From Lycorma delicatula (Eukaryota; Arthropoda; Insecta; Hemiptera; Fulgoridae): 64,000 bases of DNA. The stretch covers positions 122,897,324-122,961,323 of the forward strand of contig NC_134460.1 in assembly GCF_047948215.1 (NCBI RefSeq), written 5' to 3'. Below, piece after piece: positions 10,201 through 23,400 of this stretch (position 1 is its first letter; every line of letters begins with the position of its first letter). The position numbers were made by a program, and so were the translations under genes. The notes below the pieces were generated by a model. That model ran no database searches. It was not told the DNA's origin and was given only the letters and a program-made list of their open reading frames with translations.

Positions 10201-10886
10201 AACTCACTGCAATTCAGCAAGCTCTTCGCTACACTGAACACTATTGCGAAGAGAGAGTGCTAATATGTTCCGACTCATTAAGTGCACTTGTCGCAATTCG
10301 GAACAAGAACATTAAGGATGTCCTAATTGCAAACATCCTGTCCATTTTATACGTTCTAAGACAACGAGGACAGCGATGCGTATTTGTATGGACTCCGGGG
10401 CATGCTGGTATTACAGGTAATGAAATCGCAGACGAAGCTGCCAGAAAGGCAACAGTCTGCGATGATTTGGATGCATTTCCTGTAAGAGTGGCAGATATTA
10501 AAAACCGTCTAACAAATATAGTAAGAAACAAGTGGAACGCTGAATGGAGGAGTTTAAATACAAAATTAAACTCAGTTAAAACTTCTCCTTATAAATGGAA
10601 AAGCGACTTTAAATTGACTCGCCGTGAACAAGTAGCGGTGACCAGACTTAGAATCGGTCACACGCGATTAACAAATTTATATTTGTTAACCGGCGAAGTG
10701 AGACCAATGTGCGGTGTTTGCAATAAAACACTGACAACCAAGCATCTAATAGAAGAGTGTACCATATATGAGGACCTCAGAAAGAGGTTCTGTTTTACAA
10801 ATAATATTAGTGCTGATCTGGATAATGGAAATGAAGAAAATATAGTTGCATTTTTACACGCCAGTGGACTTCTTAAAAGTCTGTAA
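7206..10886 (+). CDS. A1 ORF2: AP endonuclease, reverse transcriptase, RNase H
   Basis: The frame is open for 1226 codons after an in-frame TAA at 7203-7205. The first in-frame ATG is about 95 codons in, inside the endonuclease domain. Endonuclease motifs begin with IVQWNIN (residue about 8), then LQETHF, GDFNAH (about 134) and GSDHFP (about 209). RT motifs are PVPKKNK and SYRPIS, FFDLQKAFD (about 577), GIPQGSPLSGTLF (about 637) and YVDD (about 666). RNase H has TDGS (about 964), AEL, SDSLSAL and GHAGITGNEIAD (about 1070). A CxxC...H...C zinc motif (CGVCNKTLTTKHLIEEC) lies near residue 1170. Because there is no usable ATG and ORF2 shares ORF1's frame behind two stops, expression probably needs reinitiation, a non-AUG start or readthrough. 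Catalytic residues all look present. Confidence 0.92.
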   Translation, partial: KLKISESIVQWNINGCFSNIHELQRLVHDVDPICICLQETHFRRNENFKLKGFHIFRRDQPPNVRVRGGVAILTSTRATTEAVVLNTNLQAVAVRMKRPLKITVCSIYLPNYDWNKDDIERLISELPPPVLLVGDFNAHNSLWGSDRVDPRGRELEGFLMNSDLIILNDGSGTFFNARDGSTSCIDLALISGSIAPRYSFHVIDDLHGSDHFPVQIVTDVTRTIYPIPKRWLFEKADWTSFTARTMLPETTGVIGDDVDAITNAIIESASRYIPKTSGKLTKKPVPWWNDEISEAIKRKKRAYNAFKKRPSIENLVAFKKYRAYAKRVMIDSKKRSWQQYVSSIDKTTTASDVWRKVKAICGRNDFTPITSLQDEDEIKDTPYEIAELLSNHFEKASKTANYEEGFRTKKEEHEGLLNFGTEYNYSYNVPFKMEEFAKALEKSGNTAAGPDEIHYNMIRQLNTTAKCRLLELYNKIWRDGTYPQQWKKAHVVPVPKKNKNLTDPNSYRPISLTCAMGKILEKMINNRLVWVLEKENLISSYQAGFRQYHSTTDQMISLEDIIYNSFITRKHCVGVFFDLQKAFDMTWRHGIMLQLHEWGIRGNLPILLSNYMNDRTFQVRVNNEYSCERILENGIPQGSPLSGTLFTIAINKLILAIPVEISKSVYVDDLAIVYASNKTAIVRYKLQRAINALNEVARNTGFQLSPEKTCCVHFCRKRIPHQSPALTIDDNPIQYKDSVRYLGLVLDKSLTWGLHIQDLSDRCKRALNIIKCLSNLNWGSGKETLLRLYKALVQSKLDYGCIVYSSARKSHLRKLDVVHNSGIRYATGAFRTSPAASLMSEAGIMPLHYRREILLLRYAANIWAFPAHINNKLFMNHPMAALYERRATYSRPAGIRYHELRRKYEIAIPETLAISTREIPPWLLPAVNTSLDLSQGEIKKKPAVIIQQEFLATVSSYEEHIRIYTDGSKTEHGVGCSIYVNEEAHSWRLPDVASVYTAELTAIQQALRYTEHYCEERVLICSDSLSALVAIRNKNIKDVLIANILSILYVLRQRGQRCVFVWTPGHAGITGNEIADEAARKATVCDDLDAFPVRVADIKNRLTNIVRNKWNAEWRSLNTKLNSVKTSPYKWKSDFKLTRREQVAVTRLRIGHTRLTNLYLLTGEVRPMCGVCNKTLTTKHLIEECTIYEDLRKRFCFTNNISADLDNGNEENIVAFLHASGLLKSL

Positions 10887-11244
10887 AATGGAAGTTTAAA
10901 GCTGTGGAAAAAGATACTCTAAGTGGTAGTTATATATATATATATACATATAGAAGAAAGAGGAAAGATATGGTATTGAGAAGATTAATTATAATTTTAA
11001 GTTCATGGTCTTTTGAGAACCTATCTCAAATTTTAATATTGGGGCCCTTTACACCCCGTAAGTGTTTGTGATTGTCCTTGTCTTTCATGTTTTAATGTTT
11101 ACTGTGAAGTTTGTGTTTTTTAAATAAAATGTAAGGGCCCTTTACACCCTTACATATGACGATCCTGATGGAGATAAAAATTTCTTTTAAAGGAAGTGAC
11201 GAGGGCTAATGACCTTAGCAGTCGATGCCCGTAAAAATTCAGTT
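10887..11244 (+). promoter_or_regulatory. A1 3' UTR with twin hairpins and terminal stem
   Basis: Two hairpins share the same 9-nt loop CCCTTTACA: GGGG/CCCC at 11041-11057 and TGTAAGGG/CCCTTACA at 11130-11154. Near the end, GGGC 11203-11206 pairs with GCCC 11227-11230, and GAC/GTC pairs inside that loop. The terminal block (GGGCTAATGACC, then AGTCGATGCCC) also occurs in B and C and, in decayed form, in E, so it is the likely 3' recognition site for the RT. A short (AT)n run lies at 10933-10946. Confidence 0.6.
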
Positions 11245-11266
11245 AAAAAAAAAAAAAAAAAAAAAA

Positions 11267-12564
<1,298 letters not shown>

Positions 12565-12996
12565 TTCCGAGTAAATTCCTCGGTTATGCATTGTTGAGTT
12601 TGACCTGGTTCCAACTTCAGGTCACTAAACGGACTGGATTATTGGCTACCTGCAGGAAGTGGAGTAACATATGATTTTGGAAATGGATTCATACCATTCT
12701 TAGAGCTGGCGATGTGGCGGCCAGGGTCAATGTTATTGCAGGTGTAACGGAGACCCTTCCGTTGTCCACATGCCCCCTGCGATGGCAAGCATGTAGCAAT
12801 GGTGCCCATGTATGTCGGTGCATGGGAGCTCTGAAAGCTTCGGTGAGTAGGAGCCTGGAGTCAGTGCAGAGACTGCGCATCCGCTCTCTGCCAGGACATA
12901 TGCCGGTTCCACCGGAGTACCGGATAGGACCTCCAAGGTTAGTAGCCCTGGAGTGGGGGTGTACCCCGGCGGCTAGCCTTGCTACAGAAGGGATCA
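12565..12996 (+). promoter_or_regulatory. B1 5' leader
   Basis: The leader is homologous to that of A. The part nearest ORF1 (from about 12700) is nearly identical to A, including the uORF peptide MGALKASV. In B that uORF runs past the ORF1 start and stops at 13014-13016 instead of overlapping it as ATGA. The part just after the ribozyme is more diverged. Confidence 0.45.
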
Positions 12997-14655
12997 ATGT
13001 TCATGAATTTTTCTGAACAAACTAACGTGGCAGAGGGTGCACGTAAACACCCTCGTTTAGAAACCGCCGATTCGCCACAAGCGAAGCGGAAAAAAAGTAA
13101 AGAGAGTGATAAAATTAGAAAAGATGCTGATAAAATCAGTAAAGATTTGAGAAAAGCTTTGTTTGGTAATAATGTTCCCAAACCAAGATTTTTGGTCATT
13201 ACAAAAGAGAATGGTAACTTCCAAAAGGTAAGTCCATTCTTAATTGCTAGAGAGATTACAAATTGTGCTGGTGGTCCTGTCAAGGATATCCGTAAGACGT
13301 TTAACGGATTACATGTCGAAACTATAAACGACATGCAAAGTCAGAAAGTCCAGGCGTTGAAGAAGATCGGTGAATTTGCGGTTACTGTCCAACCGCATAG
13401 TACACTCAATTCATCTAGAGGAGTTGTTGTTTGCCGTGATCTTCTTAACTGTACTGAAGAAGAAATAGTGCAGGAAATGTCTAGCCAGGGAGTGACACAT
13501 TGTCGCAGACTTTCTATGAGACGAAACGGTGAGATTCTTCCTTCGGCCTCTCATGTATTGACATTCAATAGGCCAAGTCTTCCTGAAAAGGTACGAGCTG
13601 GCATCCATCGGCTTGATGTACGGGCATTTATTCCGCAGCCGATGAGATGTTTTAGATGTCAACGTTTCGGACACACTGCCGCTAGATGTGAAGCGCAGGA
13701 AATTTGTATATGCGGATCGAAGATTCATGAGGGTGATCCATGTAAAGACCCTCCAGTCTGCATTAACTGTAAAGGGCACCATAACTGTCGATCCAGGAAC
13801 TGCCCAGTATACAAATCAGAAACAGCCATTCAGGAGGTTAAAACGCTTCAAAAAGTCAGCTACCCTGAAGCGAAGAAGATTGTAAACCAACGTACACCTA
13901 GACCATCGACTTCATACGCAGAAGCAGCTGCTGCTCCCCCCACACCTAAAATCAACGTGGAGCAGTTGCTTAATACGATGGCGCCAAGTCTCGCGACAAT
14001 AATAGAAAGAATCATTGATTCCAAGATCGAGTCTACTCAACAGATACAACAAAGTAAACATGAGAAGGCTCAATCCCGGACTGACGTCGCCGACAGAAGA
14101 CCCGCACCAGCGCAGTTTAGAAAACCGGCAAAATCCTCGATTATAACTCCAGCAATAGACGTAATGAAGAAAAATCTTGATCTATCCAACAAAGATCTAA
14201 AGATCACCCCGACGACGAGTCATATAGCTAAGGATACTGTGACAAGAGTACAGGAAAAATCTGCGTCAACCAAAATGGAGGTGCAAGTAACTATCGAAAA
14301 AGCACCAGACACAGACGATATTAAAACCGTACCTACAGAGGCCCCAAAAGCTCAGAGAACAACTGTGGCGAGAGCATCTGTATCAGCCGGCCCAAGCACA
14401 GCCTTAGATATCGAATCGAGTTCATCAGCCGCCGAAAGTGCATCGGTTGCAAGTTTAGACTCAATTGCAACGATGCTCACAGCACCATTGAAGCTTTCAT
14501 CGCCTGATGTAAGCCGGCGAACGTCACTGGCGTCAGAAAGAGAAGACGAAGCCATGTCCGAAGCCTCAGACACTCTGTCGTCGGAAGTTGAGGCCGTTCG
14601 CAGGATGGAAAAGCGGTGTAAAAAAGGTTGGCCGAAAGGAAAGCCTAGGCGGTAA
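12997..14655 (+). CDS. B1 ORF1: Gag-like protein with three zinc knuckles
   Basis: The protein is about 552 aa from the ATG at 12997; a second ATG at 13003 matches the start used in A. It has the same layout as A ORF1: basic N terminus, central domain (FLIAREIT, HVETIND, GVVVCRDLLNC), and three knuckles CFRCQRFGHTAARC, CICGSKIHEGDPC and CINCKGHHNCRSRNC. The serine/threonine-rich C-terminal half is very different from A and about 45 residues longer overall. Both families end in a near-identical basic tail (KGWPKGKP). The frame is fully open although no ORF2 follows, which suggests selection for the protein or very recent amplification. Confidence 0.88.
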   Translation: MFMNFSEQTNVAEGARKHPRLETADSPQAKRKKSKESDKIRKDADKISKDLRKALFGNNVPKPRFLVITKENGNFQKVSPFLIAREITNCAGGPVKDIRKTFNGLHVETINDMQSQKVQALKKIGEFAVTVQPHSTLNSSRGVVVCRDLLNCTEEEIVQEMSSQGVTHCRRLSMRRNGEILPSASHVLTFNRPSLPEKVRAGIHRLDVRAFIPQPMRCFRCQRFGHTAARCEAQEICICGSKIHEGDPCKDPPVCINCKGHHNCRSRNCPVYKSETAIQEVKTLQKVSYPEAKKIVNQRTPRPSTSYAEAAAAPPTPKINVEQLLNTMAPSLATIIERIIDSKIESTQQIQQSKHEKAQSRTDVADRRPAPAQFRKPAKSSIITPAIDVMKKNLDLSNKDLKITPTTSHIAKDTVTRVQEKSASTKMEVQVTIEKAPDTDDIKTVPTEAPKAQRTTVARASVSAGPSTALDIESSSSAAESASVASLDSIATMLTAPLKLSSPDVSRRTSLASEREDEAMSEASDTLSSEVEAVRRMEKRCKKGWPKGKPRR

Positions 14656-15068
<413 letters not shown>

Positions 15069-15500
15069 TTCCGAGTAAATTCCTCGGTTATGCATTGTTA
15101 AGTTTGACCTGGTTCCAACTTCAGGTCACTAAATGGACTGGATTTTTGGCTACCTGCAGGAAATGGAGTAACTTAAGATTTTGGATATGGATTCATACCA
15201 TTCTTAGAGCTGGCGATGTGGCGGCCAGGGTCAATGTTATTGCAGGTGTAACGGAGACCCTTCCGTTGTCCACATGCCCCCTGCGATGGCAAGCATGTAG
15301 CAATGGTGCCCATGTATGTCGGTGCATGGGAGCTCTGAAAGCTTCGGTGAGTAGGAGCCTGGAGTCAGTGCAGAGACTGCGCATCCGCTCTCTGCCAGGA
15401 CATATGCCGGTTCCACCGGAGTACCGGACAGGACCTCCAAGGTTAGTAGCCCTGGAGTGGGGGTGTACCCCGGCGGCTAGCCTTGCTACAGAAGGGATCA

Positions 15501-17159
15501 ATGTTCATGAATTTTCCTGAACAAACTCACGTGGCAGAGGGTGCACGTAAACACCCTCGTTTAGAAACCGCCGATTCGCCACAAGCGAAGCGGAAAAAAA
15601 GTAAGGAGAGTGATAGAATTAGAAAAGATGCTGATAAAATCAGTAAAGATTTGAGAAAAGCTTTGTTTGGTAATAATGTTCCCAAACCAAGATTTTTGGT
15701 CATTACAAAAGAGAATGGTAACTTCCAAAAGGTAAGTCCATTCTTAATTGCTAGAGAGATTACAAATTGTGCTGGTGGTCCTGTCAAGGATATCCGTAAG
15801 ACGTTTAACGGATTACATGTCGAAACTATAAACGACATGCAAAGTCAGAAAGTCCAGGCGTTGAAGAAGATCGGTGAATTTGCGGTTACTGTCCAACCGC
15901 ATAGTACACTTAATTCATCTAGAGGAGTTGTTGTTTGCCGTGATCTTCTTAACTGTACTGAAGAAGAAATAGTGCAGGAAATGTCTAGCCAGGGAGTGAC
16001 ACATTGTCGCAGACTTTCTATGAGACGAAACGGTGAGATTCTTCCTTCGGCCTCTCATGTATTGACATTCAATAGGCCAAGTCTTCCTGAAAAGGTACGA
16101 GCTGGCATCCATCGGCTTGATGTACGGGCATTTATTCCGCAGCCGATGAGATGTTTTAGATGTCAACGTTTCGGACACACTGCCGCTAGATGTGAAGCGC
16201 AGGAAATTTGTATATGCGGATCGAAGATACATGAGGGTGATCCATGTAAAGACCCTCCAGTCTGCATTAATTGTAAAGGGCACCATAACTGTCGATCCAG
16301 GAACTGCCCAGTATACAAATCAGAAACAGCCATTCAGGAGGTTAAAACGCTTCAAAAAGTCAGCTACCCTGAAGCGAAGAAGATTGTAAACCTACGTACA
16401 CCTAGACCATCGACTTCATACGCAGAAGCAGCTGCTGCTCCCCCCACACCTAAAATCAACGTGGAGCAGTTGCTTAATACGATGGCGCCAAGTCTCGCGA
16501 CAATAATAGAAAGAATCATTGATTCCAAGATCGAGTCTACTCAACAGATACAACAAAGTAAACATGAGAAGGCTCAATCCCGGACTGACGTCGCCGACAG
16601 AAGACCCGCACCAGCGCAGTTTAAAAAACCGGCAAAATCCTCGATTATAACTCCAGCAATAGACGTAATGAAGAAAAATCTTGATCTATCCAACAAAGAT
16701 CTAAAGATCACCCCGACGACGAGTCATATAGCTAAGGATACTGTGACAAGAGTACAGGAAAAATCTGCGTCAACCAAAATGGAGGTGCAAGTAACTATCG
16801 AAAAAGCACCAGACACAGACGATATTAAAACCGTACCTACAGAGGCCCCAAAAGCTCAGAGAACAACTGTGGCGAGAGCATCTGTATCAGCCGGCCCAAG
16901 CACAGCCTTAGATATCGAATCGAGTTCATCAGCCGCCGAAAGTGCATCGGTTGCAAGTTTAGACTCAATTGCAACGATGCTCACAGCACCATTGAAGCTT
17001 TCATCACCTGATGTAAGCCGGCGAACGTCATTGGCGTCAGAAAGAGAAGACGATGCCATGTCCGAAGCCTCAGACACTCTGTCGTCGGAAGTTGAGGCCG
17101 TTCGCAGAATGGAAAAGCGGTGTAAAAAGGGTTGGCCGAAAGGAAAGCCTAGAAAGTGA
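15501..17159 (+). CDS. B2 ORF1: Gag-like protein with three zinc knuckles
   Basis: The protein is about 552 aa, differing from B1 ORF1 at only a handful of residues (for example NFPEQTH for NFSEQTN near the start, and a few substitutions in the linker regions). All three zinc knuckles, the central domain and the basic C-terminal tail are kept and the frame is open throughout. The ATG at 15501 is preferred; 15507 is the start equivalent to A ORF1. No second ORF follows before the 3' terminal hairpin. Confidence 0.88.
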   Translation: MFMNFPEQTHVAEGARKHPRLETADSPQAKRKKSKESDRIRKDADKISKDLRKALFGNNVPKPRFLVITKENGNFQKVSPFLIAREITNCAGGPVKDIRKTFNGLHVETINDMQSQKVQALKKIGEFAVTVQPHSTLNSSRGVVVCRDLLNCTEEEIVQEMSSQGVTHCRRLSMRRNGEILPSASHVLTFNRPSLPEKVRAGIHRLDVRAFIPQPMRCFRCQRFGHTAARCEAQEICICGSKIHEGDPCKDPPVCINCKGHHNCRSRNCPVYKSETAIQEVKTLQKVSYPEAKKIVNLRTPRPSTSYAEAAAAPPTPKINVEQLLNTMAPSLATIIERIIDSKIESTQQIQQSKHEKAQSRTDVADRRPAPAQFKKPAKSSIITPAIDVMKKNLDLSNKDLKITPTTSHIAKDTVTRVQEKSASTKMEVQVTIEKAPDTDDIKTVPTEAPKAQRTTVARASVSAGPSTALDIESSSSAAESASVASLDSIATMLTAPLKLSSPDVSRRTSLASEREDDAMSEASDTLSSEVEAVRRMEKRCKKGWPKGKPRK

Positions 17160-18437
<1,278 letters not shown>

Positions 18438-18870
18438 TTCCGAGTGTTGTTTCTCGGATATACTTTCTTCGGTCGATTTACATCCATAGGCCGAATTACA
18501 GGACTGGACTTTATGGCCACCTGCAGATATGACATTTTTAACGATTACGGAAATGGATTTATACCGCCTTTAGAGCTGGCGATGTGGCGGCCACGGTCAA
18601 AGTTATTTGCAGGTGTAACGGAGACCTTTCGTCGTCCACATGCCCCCTGCGATGGCAAGCATGTAGTTAAGGTGCCCATGTTCGGAGCATGGGAGCCCTG
18701 AAAGCTTCGGTGTGTAGGGGCCTGGAGTCAGTGCAGAGACTGCGCATCCGCTCTCTGCCAGGACATATGCCGGTTCCACCGGAGTACCGGAACGGACCTC
18801 CAGGGTTGGTAGCCCTGGAGTGGGGGTGTACCCCGGCGGCTAGCCTTACTACAGAAGGGATTACTTGTTC
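18438..18870 (+). promoter_or_regulatory. A2 5' leader with uORF (18689-18874)
   Basis: The leader is equivalent to that of A1. The 61-codon uORF stops in TGA overlapping the ORF1 ATG as ATGA at 18871-18874. Confidence 0.45.
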
Positions 18871-20403
18871 ATGAATTTTCCTGAACAAACCAACGTGGCA
18901 GAGGGTGCACGTAAACACCCTCGTTTAGAGCCGGCTGTTTCGCCTGAAGCGAAACGCCGAAAGAGTACGGAGAGTAAGAAGATAGAAATTGAGGCTAGAA
19001 AAAGCTTACAAAAGGCTTTTTTTAAAAGTAGTAATGTACCGAAACCCAAATATTTGGTCATTACAAAGGAGGATGGAAATTTCTCGAGGGTGAGTCCTTT
19101 TCTCATCGCTCGAGAAATAAACAAATGTGCTGGAGGCCCTGTAAAGGAAATACGGAAAACGTTTACGGGACTCCATGTAGAGACTGTTAATGATATACAG
19201 TCTCAGAAGATTTTAGGGCTGAAGAAAATTGGAGAGCTAGCGGTACGTGTAGATCCCCACGGCACGCTCAACACCTCAAGGGGTGTTGTGGTCTGTCGGG
19301 ATCTTTTGAATTGTTCGGAGCAAGAGATTGTAGAGGAGCTGGCAGCACAAGGAGTAATAGAGTGCCGTCGATTGAACATGAGAAGGAACGGTGAGGTCTT
19401 ACCCTCAGCTTCTCATGTCCTGACTTTCAACCGGCCTACTTTGCCAGAAAAGATAAGAGCGGGGATTCACCGTTTGGATGTGCGGGCATTTGTCCCACAG
19501 CCGATGAGGTGCTTCAAGTGCCAACGCTTTGGCCACACCGCTCTTAGATGCGAAAGACCGCAAATATGCGTGTGCGGTGAAGAGGTGCATGAGGGAGAGC
19601 CATGTAAAGAGCCTCCTACATGCATAAACTGCAAAGGAGCGCATTCTTGTAGATCAAGGAATTGTCCTGTCTACAAAGATGAGGTAGCTGTGCAGGAAGT
19701 AAAAACCCTGCAAAAGGTCAGCTACTTCGATGCAAAAAAAATAGTTAACGCCCGTAAGCCTAGAGCAGCAACATCTTATGCTCAGGCTGCGGCTACTGTT
19801 CCTGCTCCTGCTCCGATTGCTGTAGATGAGGCACAAATCATAAATAAACTTGCTCCCACTTTGGCTAACATGATTGAGAGGATCATCGAAAATAAGATGA
19901 AACCTTTTGGTAATAAAGAACTTGTTAAGCCAAAGATAGTGGTACAGCCTGCTGAAGATAAGACGATAAAAGTGAAAGTTGCTCCTCCAGAAAAGAAAAC
20001 GGACACCAAACCAGATTGTCAAGTCCGTCTCAGCGAGATCCTCGATGAAAAGAAAAAGGTGATACCTTCAGAGTCTGTTATGGAGGCTCCCAAGCCTCCT
20101 GTAACTGAAGTGGCCTCTAAGCCTCAGAGGCCACAAAAAATCACACAGGGGGGGCGAGTGTCCCCCCTCCCACAGGCGGTGACCGGTGCGACCCCCGTGT
20201 TGGGGAGCGGGCAGGTTGCCGCCTCTCAATTGGCGCCTGAAACCGGCGCCGATCCATGCCCGTCGTCGTCGGCGGCTTCGGTGGTCTCCGATACGGAGAC
20301 CGGAAGCCTTACAGGCGACGACCTTCTCCGCGAACACGATGCTGTTCGTAGGATGGAGAAGAAAAGGAAAAAGGGATGGCCGAAAGGAAAACCCAGGCAA
20401 TAA
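18871..20403 (+). CDS. A2 ORF1: Gag-like protein with three zinc knuckles
   Basis: The protein is 510 aa, starting MNFPEQTN. It keeps the GlnPro dipeptide before the first knuckle (FVPQPMRCF) that A1 has lost. Substitutions relative to A1/A3 cluster in the linker after the knuckles, such as PFGNKE for PLGNKE and DTKPDC for DNKPEC. Domain content and expected RNA-binding role are those of the A1 protein. Confidence 0.9.
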   Translation: MNFPEQTNVAEGARKHPRLEPAVSPEAKRRKSTESKKIEIEARKSLQKAFFKSSNVPKPKYLVITKEDGNFSRVSPFLIAREINKCAGGPVKEIRKTFTGLHVETVNDIQSQKILGLKKIGELAVRVDPHGTLNTSRGVVVCRDLLNCSEQEIVEELAAQGVIECRRLNMRRNGEVLPSASHVLTFNRPTLPEKIRAGIHRLDVRAFVPQPMRCFKCQRFGHTALRCERPQICVCGEEVHEGEPCKEPPTCINCKGAHSCRSRNCPVYKDEVAVQEVKTLQKVSYFDAKKIVNARKPRAATSYAQAAATVPAPAPIAVDEAQIINKLAPTLANMIERIIENKMKPFGNKELVKPKIVVQPAEDKTIKVKVAPPEKKTDTKPDCQVRLSEILDEKKKVIPSESVMEAPKPPVTEVASKPQRPQKITQGGRVSPLPQAVTGATPVLGSGQVAASQLAPETGADPCPSSSAASVVSDTETGSLTGDDLLREHDAVRRMEKKRKKGWPKGKPRQ

Positions 20404-20412
20404 CTTAATTAA

Positions 20413-23400
20413 AAATTAAAAATTAGCGAGTCGATTGTACAATGGAACATCAATGGATGTTTTTCAAACATCCATGAGCTCCAACGCTTGGTACATGACG
20501 TAGACCCGATTTGTATATGTCTGCAAGAAACGCATTTCCGCCGAAATGAATATTTTAAAATAAAAGGATTCGATATATTTCGGCGAGATCAACCGCCAAA
20601 TGTAAGAGTTAGAGGTGGAGTAGCTATATTAACATCGACTAGAGCTACCACCGAAGCGGTTGTTCTAAACACCAACCTACAAGCGGTCGCCGTCAGAATG
20701 AAGCGACCGCTTAAGATCACTGTGTGCAGCATATACTTACCGAATTACGATTGGATTAAGGATGACATAGAAAGATTAATTTCCGAGCTTCCCCCACCTG
20801 TTTTACTGGTGGGTGATTTTAACGCTCATAATTCTCTCTGGGGATCGGATCGAGTAGATCCCCGTGGAAGAGAACTGGAAGGGTTCCTGATGAATTCTGA
20901 ACTTATTATTTTAAATGACGGATCAGGAACCTTTTTCAATGCCAGAGATGGATCGACGTCCTGTATAGATCTTGCACTTATAAGCGGATCGATAGCACCG
21001 AGGTACAGCTTCCATGTTATAGACGATCTGCATGGAAGCGATCATTTCCCGGTGCAAATTGTAACTGATGTTACTAGAACAATATATCCCATCCCTAAAA
21101 GATGGTTATTTGAAAAGGCAGACTGGACGAGCTTCACAGCTAGAACGATGCTCCCGAAAACAACTGGAGTTATCGGAGAAGATGTCGACGCCATAACAAA
21201 TGCAATAATTGAGTCGGCATCGAGATATATTCCCAAAACATCTGGGAAACTTACAAAGAAACCCGTTCCATGGTGGAATGATGAAATAAGTGAAGCTATA
21301 AAAAGAAAGAAAAGGGCGTATAATGCCTTTAAGAAGCGTCCTAGTATAGAAAATCTTGTTGCCTTTAAGAAATACAGGGCGTATGCAAAACGTCTTATGA
21401 TAGATTCAAAGAAACGATCCTGGCAGCAATACGTGTCATCCATCGACAAAACCACTACTGCAGCAGATGTTTGGAGGAAAGTGAAGGCGATTTGTGGGCG
21501 TAATGATTTTGCTCCCATAACTAGCCTTCAAGATGAAGATGAAATAAAAGATACTCCATATGAAATTGCAGAGCTGTTATCCAATCATTTCGAAAAGGCC
21601 AGCAAAACGGCCAACTACGAGGAAGGTTTTCGAACCAAAAAAGAAGAACACGAAGGTCTACTAAATTTTGGAACTGAGTATAATTACTCATATAATGTAC
21701 CATTTAAAATGGAAGAATTCACGAAAGCGTTGGAAAAATCAGGTAACACAGCTGCTGGTCCGGATGAAATCCACTACAATATGATCAGGCAGCTGAATAC
21801 CACTGCAAAGTGTAGATTATTAGAACTTTATAATAAAATATGGCGGGATGGAACGTACCCGCAGCAGTGGAAAAAAGCTTATGTTGTTCCAGTACCTAAG
21901 AAAAATAAAAATTTAACAGACCCCAATAGCTACCGTCCTATTTCTTTGACGTGTGCTATGGGAAAAATATTGGAAAAAATGATTAATAATCGACTCGTCT
22001 GGGTTTTGGAAAAAGAAAACCTGATATCACCGTATCAAGCAGGTTTTCGACAATACCATTCTACCACTGATCAAATGATCAGCTTAGAGGACATTATATA
22101 TAACAGCTTTATTACAAGGAAACATTGTGTCGGAGTCTTCTTTGATCTTCAGAAGGCTTTCGATATGACCTGGCGTCATGGTATAATGCTCCAGTTACAT
22201 GAATGGGGCATTCGTGGCAATTTGCCTATACTGCTCAGCAACTACATGAATGACCGTACCTTCCAAGTACGCGTCAACAAAGAATATTCACGTGAAAGAA
22301 TCATGGAAAATGGCATACCGCAAGGTTCGCCGTTGAGCGGTACCTTGTTTACCATTGCCATTAATAAATTGATATTAGCCATTCCAGTAGAAATCAGCAA
22401 AAGCGTCTATGTTGATGATCTGGCAATCATATATGCCAGCAACAAGACTGCTATAGTGAGGTACAAATTGCAACGAGCGATCAATGCTCTAAATGAAGTT
22501 GCAAGGAATACAGGATTCCAATTCTCACCAGAAAAAACGTGCTGTGTACACTTTTGTAGGAAGAGAATTCCTCATCAAAGTCCTGCTCTGACAATTGATG
22601 ATAATCCAATACAATATAAAGACAGCGTAAGGTATTTAGGACTAGTATTGGATAAATCCCTCACATGGGGATTACATATACAGGACTTGAGTGATAGATG
22701 CAAAAGAGCCCTAAACATTATAAAATGTTTATCGAACCTAAATTGGGGCTCAGAAAAAGAGACATTATTGAGATTGTATAAAGCATTGGTTCAATCTAAA
22801 CTAGACTACGGATGTATCGTATATTCATCCGCTAGAAAGTCGCACTTAAGAAAGTTAGACGTAGTTCATAATAGCGGAATAAGATACGCAACAGGTGCTT
22901 TCCGCACAAGTCCGGCGGCTAGTCTGATGTCTGAAGCCGGAATAATGCCACTACATTATAGAAGAGAGATCCTCTTGTTAAGATATGCAGCAAATATATG
23001 GGCTTTCCCTGCCCATATAAATAATAAATTGTTTATGAATCATCCCATGGCTGCATTATACGAACGTCGTGCTACCTATTCCAGACCAGCCGGAATTAGG
23101 TACCACGAATTAAGAAGGAAATATGAAATTGCTATACCAGAGACACTAGCAATTTCTACTAGAGAAATACCGCCATGGCTCTTGCCAGCGGTAAATACAA
23201 GTTTGGATCTCTCGCAAGGAGAAATAAAAAAGAAACCAGCAGTGATCATCCAGCAAGATTTTTTAGCAACCGTTAGTAGTTACGAAGAACATATTAGAAT
23301 TTATACTGACGGTTCTAAAACTGAACATGGTGTTGGATGCTCGATATATGTAAATGAAGAAGCCCACTCTTGGAGACTGCCAGATGTGGCCAGTGTCTAC

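Noticed and set aside
7281..10886. Starting A1 ORF2 at the codon at 7281
   Set aside because: That codon is TTG, and endonuclease sequence (IVQWNIN) is already encoded upstream, so the real frame starts earlier; no ATG marks the start.
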